A stretch of DNA of 64,000 bases from Brachypodium distachyon (lineage: Eukaryota > Streptophyta > Magnoliopsida > Poales > Poaceae): positions 6,651,501 to 6,715,500 of the forward strand of contig NC_016135.3 in NCBI RefSeq assembly GCF_000005505.3. The letters run 5' to 3'. Numbering within the stretch: the first letter of the stretch is position 1; each line of letters starts with the position of its first letter. Made by a program: the position numbers and the translations under genes. The notes beneath the pieces are model-generated. The model was not told the DNA's origin, did no database searches, and saw only the letters and a program-made list of their open reading frames with translations. Positions 11,720 through 23,014 of the stretch are shown here, one piece after another.

Positions 11720-13726
11720 ATGGCGTGGCGAGCGAGCTTGTCCCGGAGCGTGAAGGAGATCCGTTTCCTCTTCTGCCAGTCTTCCCCCGCCAGCGCCCCC
11801 GCTCGGTAGAACCCACCCGCTCCTCTTCCCCTCCTTCTCCCTCTGCCCGAATCTCTCCCCTCTCCCTAAAATTGGTTCCCCGCTCATGTCGGTGTGTTGG
11901 GGTCTGTGATCTCGTCGCAGGGAGTTCGTGAAGAAGAACTACGCGGACATCAAGACCAGCAACCCCTCCCTCCCTTTCCTCGTCCGCGAGTGCTCCGGCG
12001 TCGAGCCTCAGCTGTGGGCGCGCTACGGTATGCTTCCCTCGATCTCATCTTTGCCAGGAAATCCGAGATCGTACTCTTTGGCATAGTTCACGGAATCACA
12101 GGATGGTCTGGTCTGGCCTGTTTGCGTTAGCCGTCTCGTGGAACTATTGCCATTTTGGGGATTGATGAAATATCTCCATTGGAACTACCGGATCTTGTTA
12201 TCTCGGGAGATCTTACCTGTCTCAGTATGCTTCGGAGGTTGCAGTTTGAGATAGATTCCGTTGTTCATCTGGAAATGTTTAACATGTGAAATGAAATGAA
12301 ATGAAGATGAATTTGCATGATTAGGTGTTGGTTGGGCATAAGGCTTCCCCACTTATTGTGTATTTTACACTGAAGTTTACACTGTCTCAAATTTGACCTT
12401 CATGATTTCTATCATGCAGCAATACTGTTTGAATTTGGCCTGCTCTTACTCTGTCACGCTTAAATATATGTAAACTATAGCTCATTAGGACATTCTTAAT
12501 TTAGTTTAAGAATGTATTGCAATTGAAGCAGAAAAGCAAGTACAATGAAGTATAATATGTCGACAATCAAGACAATTACTACAACCAGTTGGTGACTTAA
12601 AACAAAAACACATGCTACGCCATTAAGTAAATGGGGATAGTTTTTACTATATATGATTATGAAAAATTGGGAATTCAATTGGGATGTTAGATCATCAGAC
12701 AAGTTGATATAAGTCCAAAGTTCTAGCTTAATTTTGATAAACGCTGAGATGTTCAGTTGGAACCTTAGCTTATAAGTGAAAAGATAAGGGAGCAAGGGAC
12801 TATAGCATCACTTTTTGTCCAATCAAGAAAATAGCCTGATCATTTATGTCTCGTAGGATACAAGAAACAAGAGTAAAGATTCCTTCGGTTTAAAACACAA
12901 CTTTAATTCCGGTGCAAGTAGATAAAAGTATCAACGGGAGAGACATAAGATGAGTAGCCAGATGCATACATGAGGTAAAGGGAGAGACGTAGATGCGTGT
13001 GTGGTTGAAGGCAACAGCTTGAGAAGGTACAAGTTCTTCCACTAAAAAATTCGCTCCAATGGTGATAATTCTTATATATGCTAGCATATCAGAGTTAGTT
13101 TAGGCTACTACACCACTATCACCTTATCCCAGTTATACCTGAAGGCATTTTCTTGTCCGTAATAGTCATCATTGGACATCCTTGGGAACTGGATCTTGTC
13201 CTCATCATCCAAAAGGGTCATATCAGCTCTCTACCTGTTCTCAGCTTCAGCCTATATATTTAGCAAATAAGCATATGGTAAAGATTGTACTGCGGCTGTT
13301 CGGGGAGCTTACTTCATCAGTTCATCTAGAAGATGGCTTTCTTTGAGTAATTAGTAAAAACTTAAAAGCATGAACTTCTACTAAGAACCCTAAACTTTCT
13401 GAAAAATACATTTCATGATTCAGTTCTGCTTTCCATGTACAATTTTTAAAAGACAGTACTTGCCTATTTTTGCTTCATGGATATTATTATGATATAAGTC
13501 TTGTATGGACATAGCGGGTGGTGCTGAACTATTGGATTATTATACTGAAGCGAATCTGTTATGTAACTACATATTTGACTTATTTGTTATGTGGAACATA
13601 CCTTTTATACTAACCCTGCCATTGATCTGCTGGTTAGACATGGGTGTGGAGAGGTGCGTGAGCTTGGGCGGCCTGACAGAAGCCCAGATTGACAAGAAGT
13701 TGGAGGACCTCGCCAAGGCAGGATAG
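11720..13726 (+). CDS. NDUFA2: NADH dehydrogenase [ubiquinone] 1 alpha subcomplex subunit 2 (B8), 93 aa
   Basis: A small accessory subunit of mitochondrial complex I with a thioredoxin-like fold (L51/S25/CI-B8 domain family). Exons are 11720-11805, 11921-12027 and 13638-13726. The donors are gtagaa and gtatgc, the acceptors are gcag and ttag, and the phases agree. The protein starts MAWRASLSRSVKEIRF. It carries the two family cysteines in FCQSSPAS and RECSGVEP, then LWARYDMGVERCVSLGGL, and ends LEDLAKAG. Length and order match plant homologues. There is no separate targeting peptide, as is usual for this subunit. Intron 2 is long (1610 bp) and shows no embedded gene. Nothing suggests inactivation. 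Confidence 0.95.
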
Positions 13727-14083
13727 TCGCTTAAAGCTAAATAATGTGAGCTAGCCAAGTTTTCTGGCGTTAATTCTTCCCAAATAAGAGAAACGTTTAG
13801 CATGGCATGTTCTGTTGTCTTGGTTTCCGGTACATGACTGTCGAATCAGTGTTCAAGTTGTGCAACTGATTTCTGAGAAGGTACTATCTTGTTTTTTACG
13901 GACCTATTTCTCCAGAGAAAAATCAAATTCTGAGAAATATTGTCTTTACCTCTAATCAGGATTCACAGATTGTCTTGAAATTGTCAGGTAACTTTCAAGC
14001 ACAATTTCATGATTTTTTTGGGGGAATTCGGATAGTTTTCTTCACGGAGAACATTATGTTGCAGGTCTGTACGGTCCCATTTA

Positions 14084-14158
14084 AGGTGTGTTTGTTTGGG
14101 CTCGCAAAAGCAGCTCGAACAGTTTTTGGGCTATAGAAGCTGGAGCCCAAACACACTG
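14084..14158. mobile_element. Tiny Tourist-like MITE, ~75 bp
   Basis: ggtgtgtttgtttgggct at 14085-14102 is matched by agcccaaacacact at 14144-14157. The hairpin is flanked by TTA on both sides, as expected for PIF/Harbinger-type insertions. It lies about 360 bp downstream of the NDUFA2 stop. Confidence 0.55.
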
Positions 14159-15119
14159 ATTATTGCATAAAGTAGCTGTAAATTCTAGGTTCTAAAGAAA
14201 CAACTTTTCATTAGACGTGCTCTGACAAAAAATATTTTTGATCTCTTCAGTAGACGAAAGGTTTCTACTTACCTCCCACTTTTTCTGTCTCGCGATGAAA
14301 TTTCGGTGTTGGCATGCAAGTTTTTCTGACTTTCTCCCATTTTCTCAGTCGTTACTACTGTGACAAAGTGTTAGGCATCCGTGATGGTAGGGTTAGCATT
14401 GATTCACCGTGTTACGATGGTGAAATAATACATACAATAAGTCGTATAAGTCAGTGTGTTTTAAGTTGACTTTACATAATTTGTTAGCATGAAATTTGAC
14501 TAATTGACTCTTTGCTAAGAGTGACACTTTACAAATGGTCGGTTTTCTTCTCATTCCTATTTCTGTCTCATATATGTCAACAATTGAGTCATATTTTCTA
14601 CCTTTTTATTGGAATTCTTTGGGTGCCGCGCTCATGTCAGCAGGCTTGCGGCTTGACCGTGCAGGGTGAATCGGGCTCCTGTGCCAAAGCACGGTTTAGA
14701 TATATTTTGCTAGATCTAGCTTGCGCAGCCGTGTGGTGTCATGTGAGTGTGCGTTGTTGTGTGAGTTCAAATACTCGCGAGAAATCCTTGCAACCACCGG
14801 AGTCCGTCGGAGGACATGAAATGAAATCTAATTTTTAATAGGATGTCATTTGGTTGCATTTGAATTCCGCGTTCAAAATCATGTTTGTCTATCATATGGA
14901 TTTGTAAAGTGAGACACAATTCCAAAGAAATGATGGCTTTATAAATGAATTGGAGTTAGCTATAGTGTGACTCCATGAGATTTGAAATTAAATTCTTGCG
15001 GCCAATTCCGTATCAACTAAACAAGTTGGTTTCTGAAATTCAAAATGAATTCTAAAATTTTAGATCCAAATAATGGATGCCAAACGATCTGTAAAAATGA
15101 ACATCTGCTTCCCAGACCG
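14159..15119. other. Intergenic, nothing recognised
   Basis: Only chance reading frames are seen. Some phrases between 14840 and 15080 read like diverged MITE ends, but no pair of boundaries could be found. Confidence 0.4.
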
Positions 15120-15320
15120 GCGGATGGGGTTGGGTGCGGGGAAAGAAGAATCCATCGTGTTATGGAGCATATGAATGCACTTGAGCATCGAAAGCGGCCA
15201 AGAATAGTTGTGGTGGAGTCTGATGCCCTTATCCTCGTCCAGACGATTAATGGGAGTGATCAAGATTTAGCTCCCAAGGGCGCTCTCTTTAAGAAGATTC
15301 GAGCTATTATTATTAAATTT
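15120..15320 (+). pseudogene. LINE RNase H-like domain fragment
   Basis: The frame encodes HRKRPRIVVVESDALILVQ followed by TINGSDQDLAPKGALFKKIR. This matches the plant RNase H-like domain (RVT_3) found at the end of non-LTR retroelement polyproteins: an acidic residue before a conserved L-V-Q helix, then a DLSPNG-like segment. Only about 65 residues remain, with no reverse transcriptase nearby. Confidence 0.5.
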
Positions 15321-15936
15321 TACTTCGTGTTGTTTTTAGTTTTGTACTTCGGTAGCTGATGCCCCGCGGCTTCAGGTATGCCCCTACCTTGTAGGGACAT
15401 ATGTTGCCCGCAATTTAGCCGGCACGTTCAAATAATGGAATAGATGAAACAAAGAACTCCAAGCACGAAAATAACTCACAGTTAGGTTGGCAAATAGCGA
15501 GAAGCAGCCGCAGATCGATGGGCACTGCCAACCCAACCCACGAACTCTCTTCATGGCGACTTCTTTTGGCGTATGCACAAAAGTGATTGATTTTCTATTT
15601 TGTTCCTCGTTCCTTTTTGCTTCATCTATTTCCAGAGAGAATTTCATACTTGCCAGTCAAATTTTGCCCATATGTTCAAATGCCACACATAATTTACTTG
15701 TTTCAAATTTGCCACTCAAATTTTGCATGGTGTACAAATATGCCACTACCGTTAGTTGACCGTTAAGTAAGAGATGAACAATTGTCAATTTTTTCATATC
15801 GACCAAAATACCCCTAGGTCCACGGGTTGAAGCAACCAAGCTAAAGTAAACCTTTCTAACATCTGCTCCTTTCTCCTAGAAAATCAAACCAAATTGTTTT
15901 AAATGCAAGACACCCACAATTCCTACTAAATTCAAG

Positions 15937-16808
15937 AGTAAATTACAGAAAACCACCACATTATATGCTAGGGTTTCACATTGATACAAGTTTGTGTTTT
16001 GATTGCAAAAACCACCGAATTAGTCTAACTCCTCGGTTGCTAGCGAATAAACATGTTTCTAACCGCTGTGGTCCACATGTCGGGCCAGCGTGTCGTAGCC
16101 CAAGTCTCTTTGCGAGCCTGACCATGACTCTTTCACCGTCTTCTTCTTCCTTCGTCCACTCTCTCTTAGGCCGAAGCTTAGAGCCGCTGCTCTGGCTGCC
16201 GCTGGAGCGGCGTGGCCGCTCCAAGCTGCCGCTTGCGCCGCTCGATGCGCCCCCTGCGCCGCCACTCGACCCGTCTGCTCGCCGCCGCTCGCCCCCGCTC
16301 CAGCCGGCGCGCCGCTCCATGCGCTCGCGCTGCTCGCCCTGCTCGCCCCCGTGCGCCGCCGCTAGACCAGAAGCCGTCGGCGCCTCGGGAGTGGGCCAGC
16401 AGGGCGCCTCGGGCGCGGAATCAGGGGGCTGACAGGGTGCGTCGGATGCTCAACGTTCTCCAGAATCTCGAGCTGCACACCGCCGTCTTCTCCCCCGATG
16501 AGCAGAAGGCCGTCGATGCCTGCGTTCCCGACCTCCAGGACAGCAGCAGGAGGTGGCCGGAGGCGACGGCGACGGCGCATAGCAGCGGTCGCGTGCGCGT
16601 GCGGAGGCGAAGGTGGTCGCCTGTGCGGGGATGAGCGGCGACGGCGTGCGGAGGAGTCGACTCGGTGAGTCAAATAGCCCACGAGCTGACGTGGCGCCAG
16701 CTAGGACCTGACATGTGGGCCCATCTTGTCAGTTTCGGTGTTATTCACTAGCAACCGGATGCTTAGTGTAATCCGGCGGTTTTTTCCAACACAAACTGGT
16801 AATTTACT
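15937..16808. mobile_element. Pack-MULE-like Mutator element, 872 bp
   Basis: The ends AGTAAATTAC and GTAATTTACT are perfect inverted repeats. Exact 9-bp duplications AAATTCAAG lie at 15928-15936 and 16809-16817. The arms continue as diverged inverted repeats (for example aaaaccaccgaattag and its counterpart). The core, 16090-16650, is strikingly GC-rich compared with the AT-rich host element, which is typical of elements that have taken up 5' parts of grass genes. It sits inside the larger MULE. Confidence 0.8.
16440..16560 (+). pseudogene. Captured exon fragment, possibly ALKBH9/10-like 2OG-Fe(II) dioxygenase
   Basis: The frame starting near the ATG at 16446 reads MLNVLQNLELHTAVFSPDEQ then KAVDACVPDLQD. 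This is reminiscent of the segment before the catalytic core of plant AlkB-homologue RNA demethylases (an ELHT-VFS--EQ---D-V--LQ pattern). After about 16550 the similarity is lost. No iron-binding HxD motif is present, so the piece cannot be an active enzyme. The family assignment is from memory and tentative. Confidence 0.4.
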
Positions 16809-16964
16809 AAATTCAAGGAAAGTGCTGCTGCTTAAATTTTTCATGCCAAAATCATTACTCACTCCGTTTATATTGTATGGCGTATATTTTTTTTCCACGA
16901 ATTTTAACGCAGTCCGTCGAACCAGCGCATGAACTTTAAGCCTGCTAATTTTTCTCCACGCCCG

Positions 16965-17035
16965 TTAACTAACTACCCCATCATCAATTCACGAAGAAGG
17001 AATCTCCTAATTTCCTTCCATCCACCGTTAACTAA
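16965..17035. repeat. Tandem ~62-bp repeat split by the Harbinger insertion
   Basis: gttaactaactaccccatca begins a unit at 16965. After the Harbinger element, the sequence at 19038-19100 continues with taactaccccatcatccatt and the same following phrases. Joining the two flanks gives two adjacent copies of a roughly 62-bp unit. The transposon therefore inserted at the unit boundary, at a TAA. Confidence 0.6.
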
Positions 17036-19037
17036 GAGAAACTCCAGCCGTGCTCCTCATTTCGCATCCGGCCTGTCATTTTTTTCGGTCGCATGGGGGA
17101 GTCTGGAATTTGTTTTTAAGATCCATCCGGCGCCCCCAAACGCCTCCCCAAACCAAATTTTACAAATATTGCAAATTGAAAGAAGCACATTATTTGATAA
17201 GTTTTGAATCACATTTCACCAAATTTAATCAAATTCAAGCAAAGAAATAAGAAAAACTAGATGTTTCCTCGGAGCCTCCACAAATGCTCGACCAGATCAT
17301 CTTAAAGTTGCTGATGAGTACCGGCGTCTTGAATTTCTTGCAGCCGGGCGAGGAAAGCAGTAAAGGCAGTCGGCACCTGGTGATTAACATTGGCTCGAGG
17401 ACCCATCCGTTCATACGGTTCAATGTCAAACACCGAACATTCCCGCTCGCTCTCAATGATCATGTTGTGCATGATCACACAGGCAGTCATGACCTCCCAC
17501 ATCTGATTTTTCGACCAAGTGAGAGCAGGGTACCGGACGATGGCAAATCGAGCCTGCAACACACCAAATGCCCGCTCGACATCCTTCATGCATGCTTCTT
17601 GTTGCATCGCGAACCAAGATTTGCTCCTCCCGCGGGTGCGTTTGAGATTGTCTTCACAAGGTCGACCATCTTGGATAGACGCCATCTGCCAGGTGGTATC
17701 CCTTGTTGTACACATAGCCATTGATCTCATATTTCACCGGAGGAGCAGTGCCTTCAACAAGCTTGGCAAACACATTCGACCATTGCAGCACATTGATGTC
17801 ATTGTGCGATCCTGCCATACCGAAGAAGCATGCTAAATCCACAGATCCTGATCGGCCACCACCTCAAGCACCACACTGCATGATCCTTTGTGGCTTTTAT
17901 ACATGCCCTGGTGTGCAAATGGACAGTTCTTACATGACCAATGCATACAGATGATACTGCCAAGCATACATGGGAATCCTCTTTCTGCATTCTGTGACAT
18001 GATCCGAGCTGTGTCTTCTGCAGTGGGTGTCCTCAAATACTGCTCTCCAAACACCGCCACAACTGCCCTACAAAACCTGTACATACAATCGATGGCCGTG
18101 GACTCAGCCATGCGGAGGTAGTCATCATGTGTATCGGCATGAATTCCATAAGCAAGCAAACGGAGGGATACCATGCATTTCTGAATTGATGTGAAACCGA
18201 GTGTGCCGACGGCGTCCCTCTTCAATTTGAAGTAATCTTCGTACTCCCGGAGGTACTCGGCGATCTTCAAAAAGAGCTCCCGAGACATTCTAAAACGGTG
18301 CCGAAAGATCACATCGTTGTGCGCCAATGGATCATAGGCGAATTAGTCGGCATACAACATGCAGTAGCCTTTCATCCTTTGCCCGGCCTTGCTCTTGCGG
18401 CGGCCCTTCCTCAATCCTCCCCTTCCCGGCCGCTCTGCATCTTCGGCGATGAGGCCACGAAGCGACGAGACGATGAGTTGATGCTCCTGTTCGCCGCCAG
18501 AGGCAGCATCACCGGCAGCGGCAACTTCCTCGTCAAAAAGCGTGGCGAGCACCTCTTCGTCGTCCGAATCCATGACCTTGGCAAATCGCCGAACACCTGG
18601 CGAGCAAGAAGCGAGGAGGTGGCTGTTGGGTGGGCACCGACGTGGTGCTGGAACTGGCCGGTGGCGGCCGGCGGAACTGGAACTGCAGCAAAGGAAGATC
18701 TCTACGCGGCGGCACGTTTTGGGGTGGAAGTCGCCGGTGAGAGGGGTGGTTCCGGCGGCGATTCAAGGTGGAAGTCGGCGAAGCTCACACAAAGAGGGGC
18801 AAATAGGGTTTGTTTTTGGGGTTCTGCCACTGACAGTGCTGGCCCGCGAGGTTTTGCGCCCGAACCGGCACCCCCGCTCGCCCCCCGTGGGTTGGGTTCG
18901 GCCGGGGGCGCTGGCTAACTTTCTAGGCCGCGCCGGATGATAAAACAAATTGGGGAGGCCGGCTCGGTTGGAATTTTCACGCCGGCGCCCCCCGATTCCG
19001 TTTAAGGGACCTTTAGAGGGGACGACTGGAGATGCTC
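17036..19037 (-). mobile_element. PIF/Harbinger transposon, 2.0 kb, degenerate
   Basis: The termini gagaaactccagccgt (left) and the complement of acgactggagatgctc (right) are imperfect inverted repeats. The element is flanked by the 3-bp duplication TAA at 17033-17035 and 19038-19040. The interior carries the remains of a minus-strand Harbinger transposase. No second (Myb-like) open reading frame was found. Confidence 0.8.
17302..18573 (-). pseudogene. Harbinger (DDE_4) transposase, broken
   Basis: Reading leftward from about 18573 there is an acidic N-terminus (MDSDDEEVLATLFDEEVAAA). [19 protein letters not shown] follows, then [53 protein letters not shown] and KDVERAFGVLQARFAIV with ACVIMHNMIIE. 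These are the hallmark blocks of plant PIF/Harbinger transposases. The first catalytic Asp, normally in SIDCMHW, is Ile here (SIICMHW). The second (NDIN) and the Glu of DVERAFG remain. Frame changes occur near 17836 and 17658, so no full-length protein can be made. Confidence 0.9.
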
Positions 19038-19501
19038 TAACTACCCCATCATCCATTCACGTAGAAGAAAACTCCCAATTTTCCACCGCGCATGCAGCAA
19101 GCAACGGTGGACTCCCGTTTTTCCTCAACTCTGGTGCACCTTGCAATTAGGTAATCGGTAAGTTTCAAAATAAAAAACCGGTAGAAATTTTTATGCTCCT
19201 TATATAAAAAAAGAAGCATTACTCATTTCAATTTTTTTGCCGAAACTTACTCCGAAACACTGTGTTACTGACATCTTAAAAATCTGGAATTATAAGTTTT
19301 CTTAAATAAGTACTTTGTTGTAAAGGAAATCAACATACTGTGTAGGGGCAAAATTGTCTTTTCATCTCTTACTAACGGTAATGGGATATTTGTACCTCAT
19401 GCAAAATTTGAGTGGCAAATTTGGAGGAAGAAAATTATGAGTGGTATTTGAGCATATGGACAAAATTTGAGTGGCAAATATGGAATTCTCTCCTGTTTCT
19501 A

Positions 19502-20180
19502 CTTTATCTTGTTCTTTTCGTGACAATTGTTGGAACAAGTGAAGAAAAGAGTAGGTGTAAGGCAATCTTACCAAATATGGAGTAGAAGTAAAGGAAATAC
19601 TTGTCAAGTAATGAACAGAGTGATGGCTAAACTTTAACAGAAGAAACACAAGTATTCATTTCAGAAAAAAAGAACGAACGGTTGATATTGAAGATGGTGA
19701 GTTCAAGTCATGATGAACGGCTCAGGAAGTGTGCCAGAAGATGGAAATCCAATTTCAATTCAATTAAAGTTGTTTGTTCGGCCATGTCAAAATATTGGCA
19801 GCCCATAAAAATTTGTTACTTGTTTGCTTTGTTGTCAAAACTTTGGTTGTCATGAGCTACTAGCCATCTGTCTCACAGATTTTTTTACCATTTTTGTCCG
19901 ATCTTTGGTCAGGTGTGAGCCCAAGAATTGTTGGCAAAATAATTGACAAGCCTATTTTGCTAAGACTTGGTTGGTAGGGTTATGTTGGCCAGGAACCACA
20001 CATACCCTAACTTTGCTCAGGATCTAGCGTCGAACATGAACAGTAGACTGAACACCCACACAATCTCGATTTACACAACAACCCAGCTCTCTTCCTTCCA
20101 TTGGATCAGATAGGAAATCCTCACTTTTTTTTTACTATAAACTGTAAGAGTTGCACGATTGCAGTCCGACAGTACATTTT
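19502..20180. other. Intergenic, nothing recognised
   Basis: AT-rich DNA between the MULE and the inverted-repeat block. No coding or repeat structure could be supported. Confidence 0.4.
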
Positions 20181-20189
20181 ATTAACTAT

Positions 20190-20513
20190 AAAGAAGCTTG
20201 GGTGGTCAGGCGGGCTTGGCAGCCCATCAGAGTTCGATCCTCGAAGGTCAATAAAATAAGCGGTAGTTATTAGCTTTTCTTTATAGTTAGTAAAGAATTG
20301 TTCGATTTTTATAACAAAAAAGAAAAAATCCTAGTTTAGTAATCAGTAATCGTTCTTGAATTTGAAGATAAATCTTCGTCTATTTGACTTTCAGCCGAAT
20401 TTCGAATTGTTTGAATTGTGTAATCCCCCATTATGGAGATTGGTAACCGGCTTAAAGCAATTTGATTATAATTCAATTCATGCCGATCATAAGTAGACCA
20501 CCCAAGCTTCTTT
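20190..20513. repeat. Inverted-repeat block with a tRNA-like internal promoter
   Basis: A perfect 18-bp inverted pair, aaagaagcttgggtggtc (20190-20207) and its complement at 20496-20513, encloses about 290 bp. Inside, ggtggtcaggcgg and agttcgatcc resemble the A and B boxes of tRNA-derived SINEs. A second short inverted pair, attaactataaag / ctttatagttag, surrounds them. It could be a SINE remnant or a small foldback element. Confidence 0.3.
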
Positions 20514-20682
20514 AAATCTCACTTCACCGAGACAGAAGAGAAGCAAGCAACGGAATGAGCAACTAGCACAAAAGCCATTGCACGTTAGCACATCTGGTAG
20601 CTTTCGTGGAACGAAGAATCGAGATCCAATACAATTATCTTAGGTTCTCATAGAATAACACTCATAATTCGCGTCCCAGTTT

Positions 20683-20783
20683 TGGGAAAATTAGGACGCG
20701 AACGGTTACAAGGTTAAATGCCTAATTAACTATTAATTAACTAATGATTAACCCTAATTGATCATAACTAATTATTCTCAACA
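20683..20783 (-). repeat. Copia 3' LTR (recognisable part)
   Basis: Read on the minus strand, the LTR starts TGTTGAGAATAATTAG at 20783, directly after a purine-rich tract (ggggg, 20784-20791) that would serve as the polypurine tract. About 100 bases match the 5' LTR at 39990, with an extra 12-18 bp. The two then diverge completely beyond 20683, so the outer end of this LTR cannot be placed. Confidence 0.7.
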
Positions 20784-21173
20784 CTCCCCCTTGATCAATT
20801 TGCTCAGTTGATATGCATATTTTTTAATCATCATGGAATCTTGTAATTTCCTCCAAAAACCCTGTGGGAAAAATATTGAGGAAATAATAATAATATTGAT
20901 ATGTTATGAAAACTTTCTTTAAAAACCCAATGGGAAAATAAGAAGAAAATGGTATAACATATTTTGAATATTGTCTCTTGATAATTCATATCGAATTATG
21001 TCAACAATAAATATGCCTTGTATATTATCCACAAAAACCCCGGTGGGAAAAATAGAAAATATGACATATAATCTTATGTTAATATTATCTCATTAAAAAC
21101 CTTTTATGAGAAACTATTGAGTAAAACTCATAATAGAAAAAGAGTGCAATATGATGTTATGAACAGGTTAAAC

Positions 21174-22329
21174 TCAGGTGAATACTCCCACTGATGCTTG
21201 TAAAATTTTAAGTCGGCGCATACCAATCCCATATACACATTTTTGAAATGTGGAGTTGGGTAAGGACTTAATGAACAAATCTGCGAGGTTATCACATGAT
21301 TTGATTTGCAAGATATTTATCTCCCCATTTTGTTGTAATTCATGAGGATAGAATAATTTAGGTGCAATATGTTTAGTTATATTGCTTTTTATATAACATG
21401 TTTGCATCTCGGCAACACAAGCAGAATTATCTTCATAGATAATTGTTGGTGATTCAATCGAACCAATACCACATGATTGTTGTATGTGGTTAATCATTCT
21501 GCGTAGCCATACATTTCACGAGATGCTTCATATAAAGCTATTATTTCTGAATGATTTGTGGATGTAGCCACTAGAGTCAGCTTAGAAGATTTCCACGATA
21601 TGGTTGTCCCACCGTGTAGGAACACGAAAACGGTCTGGGATCTGGCATTGTGGGGATCAGATAAATAGCCAGCATCAGTGTATCCGATTAATTCAGAGTC
21701 TTGGTTTTCCTTTTGGAAATATAGACTTCGATCTTTAGTGCCTGTAGGTAGCGAAAAACTTGCTTGACTCCTATCCAATGGCGTTTTGTTGGAGCTGCAC
21801 TGTGTCTAGCTAGTAAATTTACCGCAAATGCAATATCCGGCCGGGTGCAATTTGCTAGGTACATTAATGCTCCAATTGCACTAAGATATGGGAATTCAGA
21901 TCCCAAAATTTCCTCTCCATCACCTTTTGGTCTGAATGGATCTTTCTCTACGTCTAAAGACCGAACTACCATAAGTGTTTTGCATGTATAGGATTTGTCC
22001 ATGTTAAATTTCTCTAAGATTTTCTGGATATATGTAGCTTGGTGAACCAACATTCCCGAAGGAAGGTGCTCAAGTTGTAAACCTAAGCAGAATTTGGTTT
22101 TACCCAAATCTTTCATTTCAAATTTCGTCATTAGATGATTACGAGCTTCATCTATATCCTGTTTGTTGCCAATGATGTTTAAATCATCAACATATACAGA
22201 GATAATGCAAAATCTTGTTTTGGATTTTTTGATGAATACACATGGCAGTCATCATTGTTAGAGTAACCATTTTTAATGAAAAACTCACTTAGTCGGTTGT
22301 TCCACATTTCACCCGACTATTTTAAACCG
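21174..22329 (-). pseudogene. Copia polyprotein, C-terminal RT/RNase H part
   Basis: Continues the reverse transcriptase interrupted at 36257. It reads SGEMW, the YVDDL catalytic box near 22180-22194, then MTKFEMKDLGKTKFCLGLQL, CTRPDIAFAVNLLARH, and the RNase H blocks GYTDAGYLSDPHNARSQTV, TISWKSSKLTLVATST and HIAPKLFYPHELQ. A stop replaces the Gln of the KQSG motif next to the CACTA junction. Further frame changes occur near 21494 and 21690. Confidence 0.9.
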
Positions 22330-22332
22330 TAT

Positions 22333-22362
22333 CACTACAAGGTTTTCACCCTTGTGCCACGG
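22333..22362 (+). repeat. CACTA left terminal inverted repeat
   Basis: Starts CACTACAAGG and contains CACCCTTGTGCCACGG, matching the complement of the right end with a few differences. Confidence 0.9.
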
Positions 22363-22770
22363 AAATGTTAGCCACAAGATGAATTCGGATGCAATAGATA
22401 GGGTATACTGCAACATTATTCGGTGTTGGTTGCGATATGGGGTCTGGTGGTTGCAATAGCGGGTAATGTTGCAACGGATTTGTATTGTTGTGTTTTCAAT
22501 TATTGGGGTTGCGATAATTATGACATATTGCCCCAATAGATGTTTGCGTTGCCTTAAGTTCTGCGTTATTGCCACTTGTTATGTAAGGGTTGCAAAAGAG
22601 CATTTGATACAGCAACAATTGTTGGGCGTTGCGAAGGACCTATTCGATATAACAACGCCAACGGTACTTGCTGCAAAAGGATTTTCTATGGCAACCAATA
22701 TTTCCTGGTTGCGAACGACCCATTAGAAATAGCAACGTAAAGCTGAATGGTGGCAAACGCTTATTGGATA

Positions 22771-23014
22771 TAGCAACCAAAATCAGAATCGATGCAAACA
22801 TGCCATTGGAAATGGCAACATGACATAGTCGTTGCAGAAACATATTTTTTATAGCAACGCAACCCTTAATGGATGCAAGAGAGTTTTCGATATAGCAACC
22901 AAAATCAGAATCGATGCAAACGTGCCATTGGAAATGGCAACATGACGTAGTCGTTGCAGAAACATATTTTTTATAGCAATGCAACCCTTAATGGATGCAA
23001 GAGAGTTTTCGATA
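22771..23014 (+). repeat. Two tandem 122-bp subterminal units of the CACTA element
   Basis: The unit beginning tagcaaccaaaatcagaatc at 22771 is repeated almost exactly at 22893, and a third start occurs at 23015. Each unit contains several tagcaac / gttgca motifs in both orientations. Subterminal motif arrays of this kind are the binding regions of CACTA transposase proteins in the known En/Spm system. That role is inferred here. Confidence 0.85.

Larger units (their letters stand above)
15635..19492. mobile_element. Mutator-like element, 3.86 kb, carrying two nested transposons
   Basis: The long terminal inverted repeats are about 15635-15840 and 19330-19492. The left end gagagaatttcatacttgcc corresponds to the complement of the right end ggcaaatatggaattctctc, and further matching blocks contain tttgccactcaaattttgc. 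The flanks ctatttcca (15626-15634) and ctgtttcta (19493-19501) agree at 7 of 9 positions, as expected for an old 9-bp Mutator target duplication. Removing the two nested elements leaves a parent of roughly 1 kb with no transposase. Confidence 0.75.

Noticed and set aside
15965..16634. Several long overlapping open frames on both strands
   Set aside because: They result from high GC content in the Pack-MULE-like core. Only the short 16446-16545 stretch shows protein-like conservation.
17888..18121. Plus-strand open frames over the Harbinger element
   Set aside because: Antisense shadows of the minus-strand transposase.
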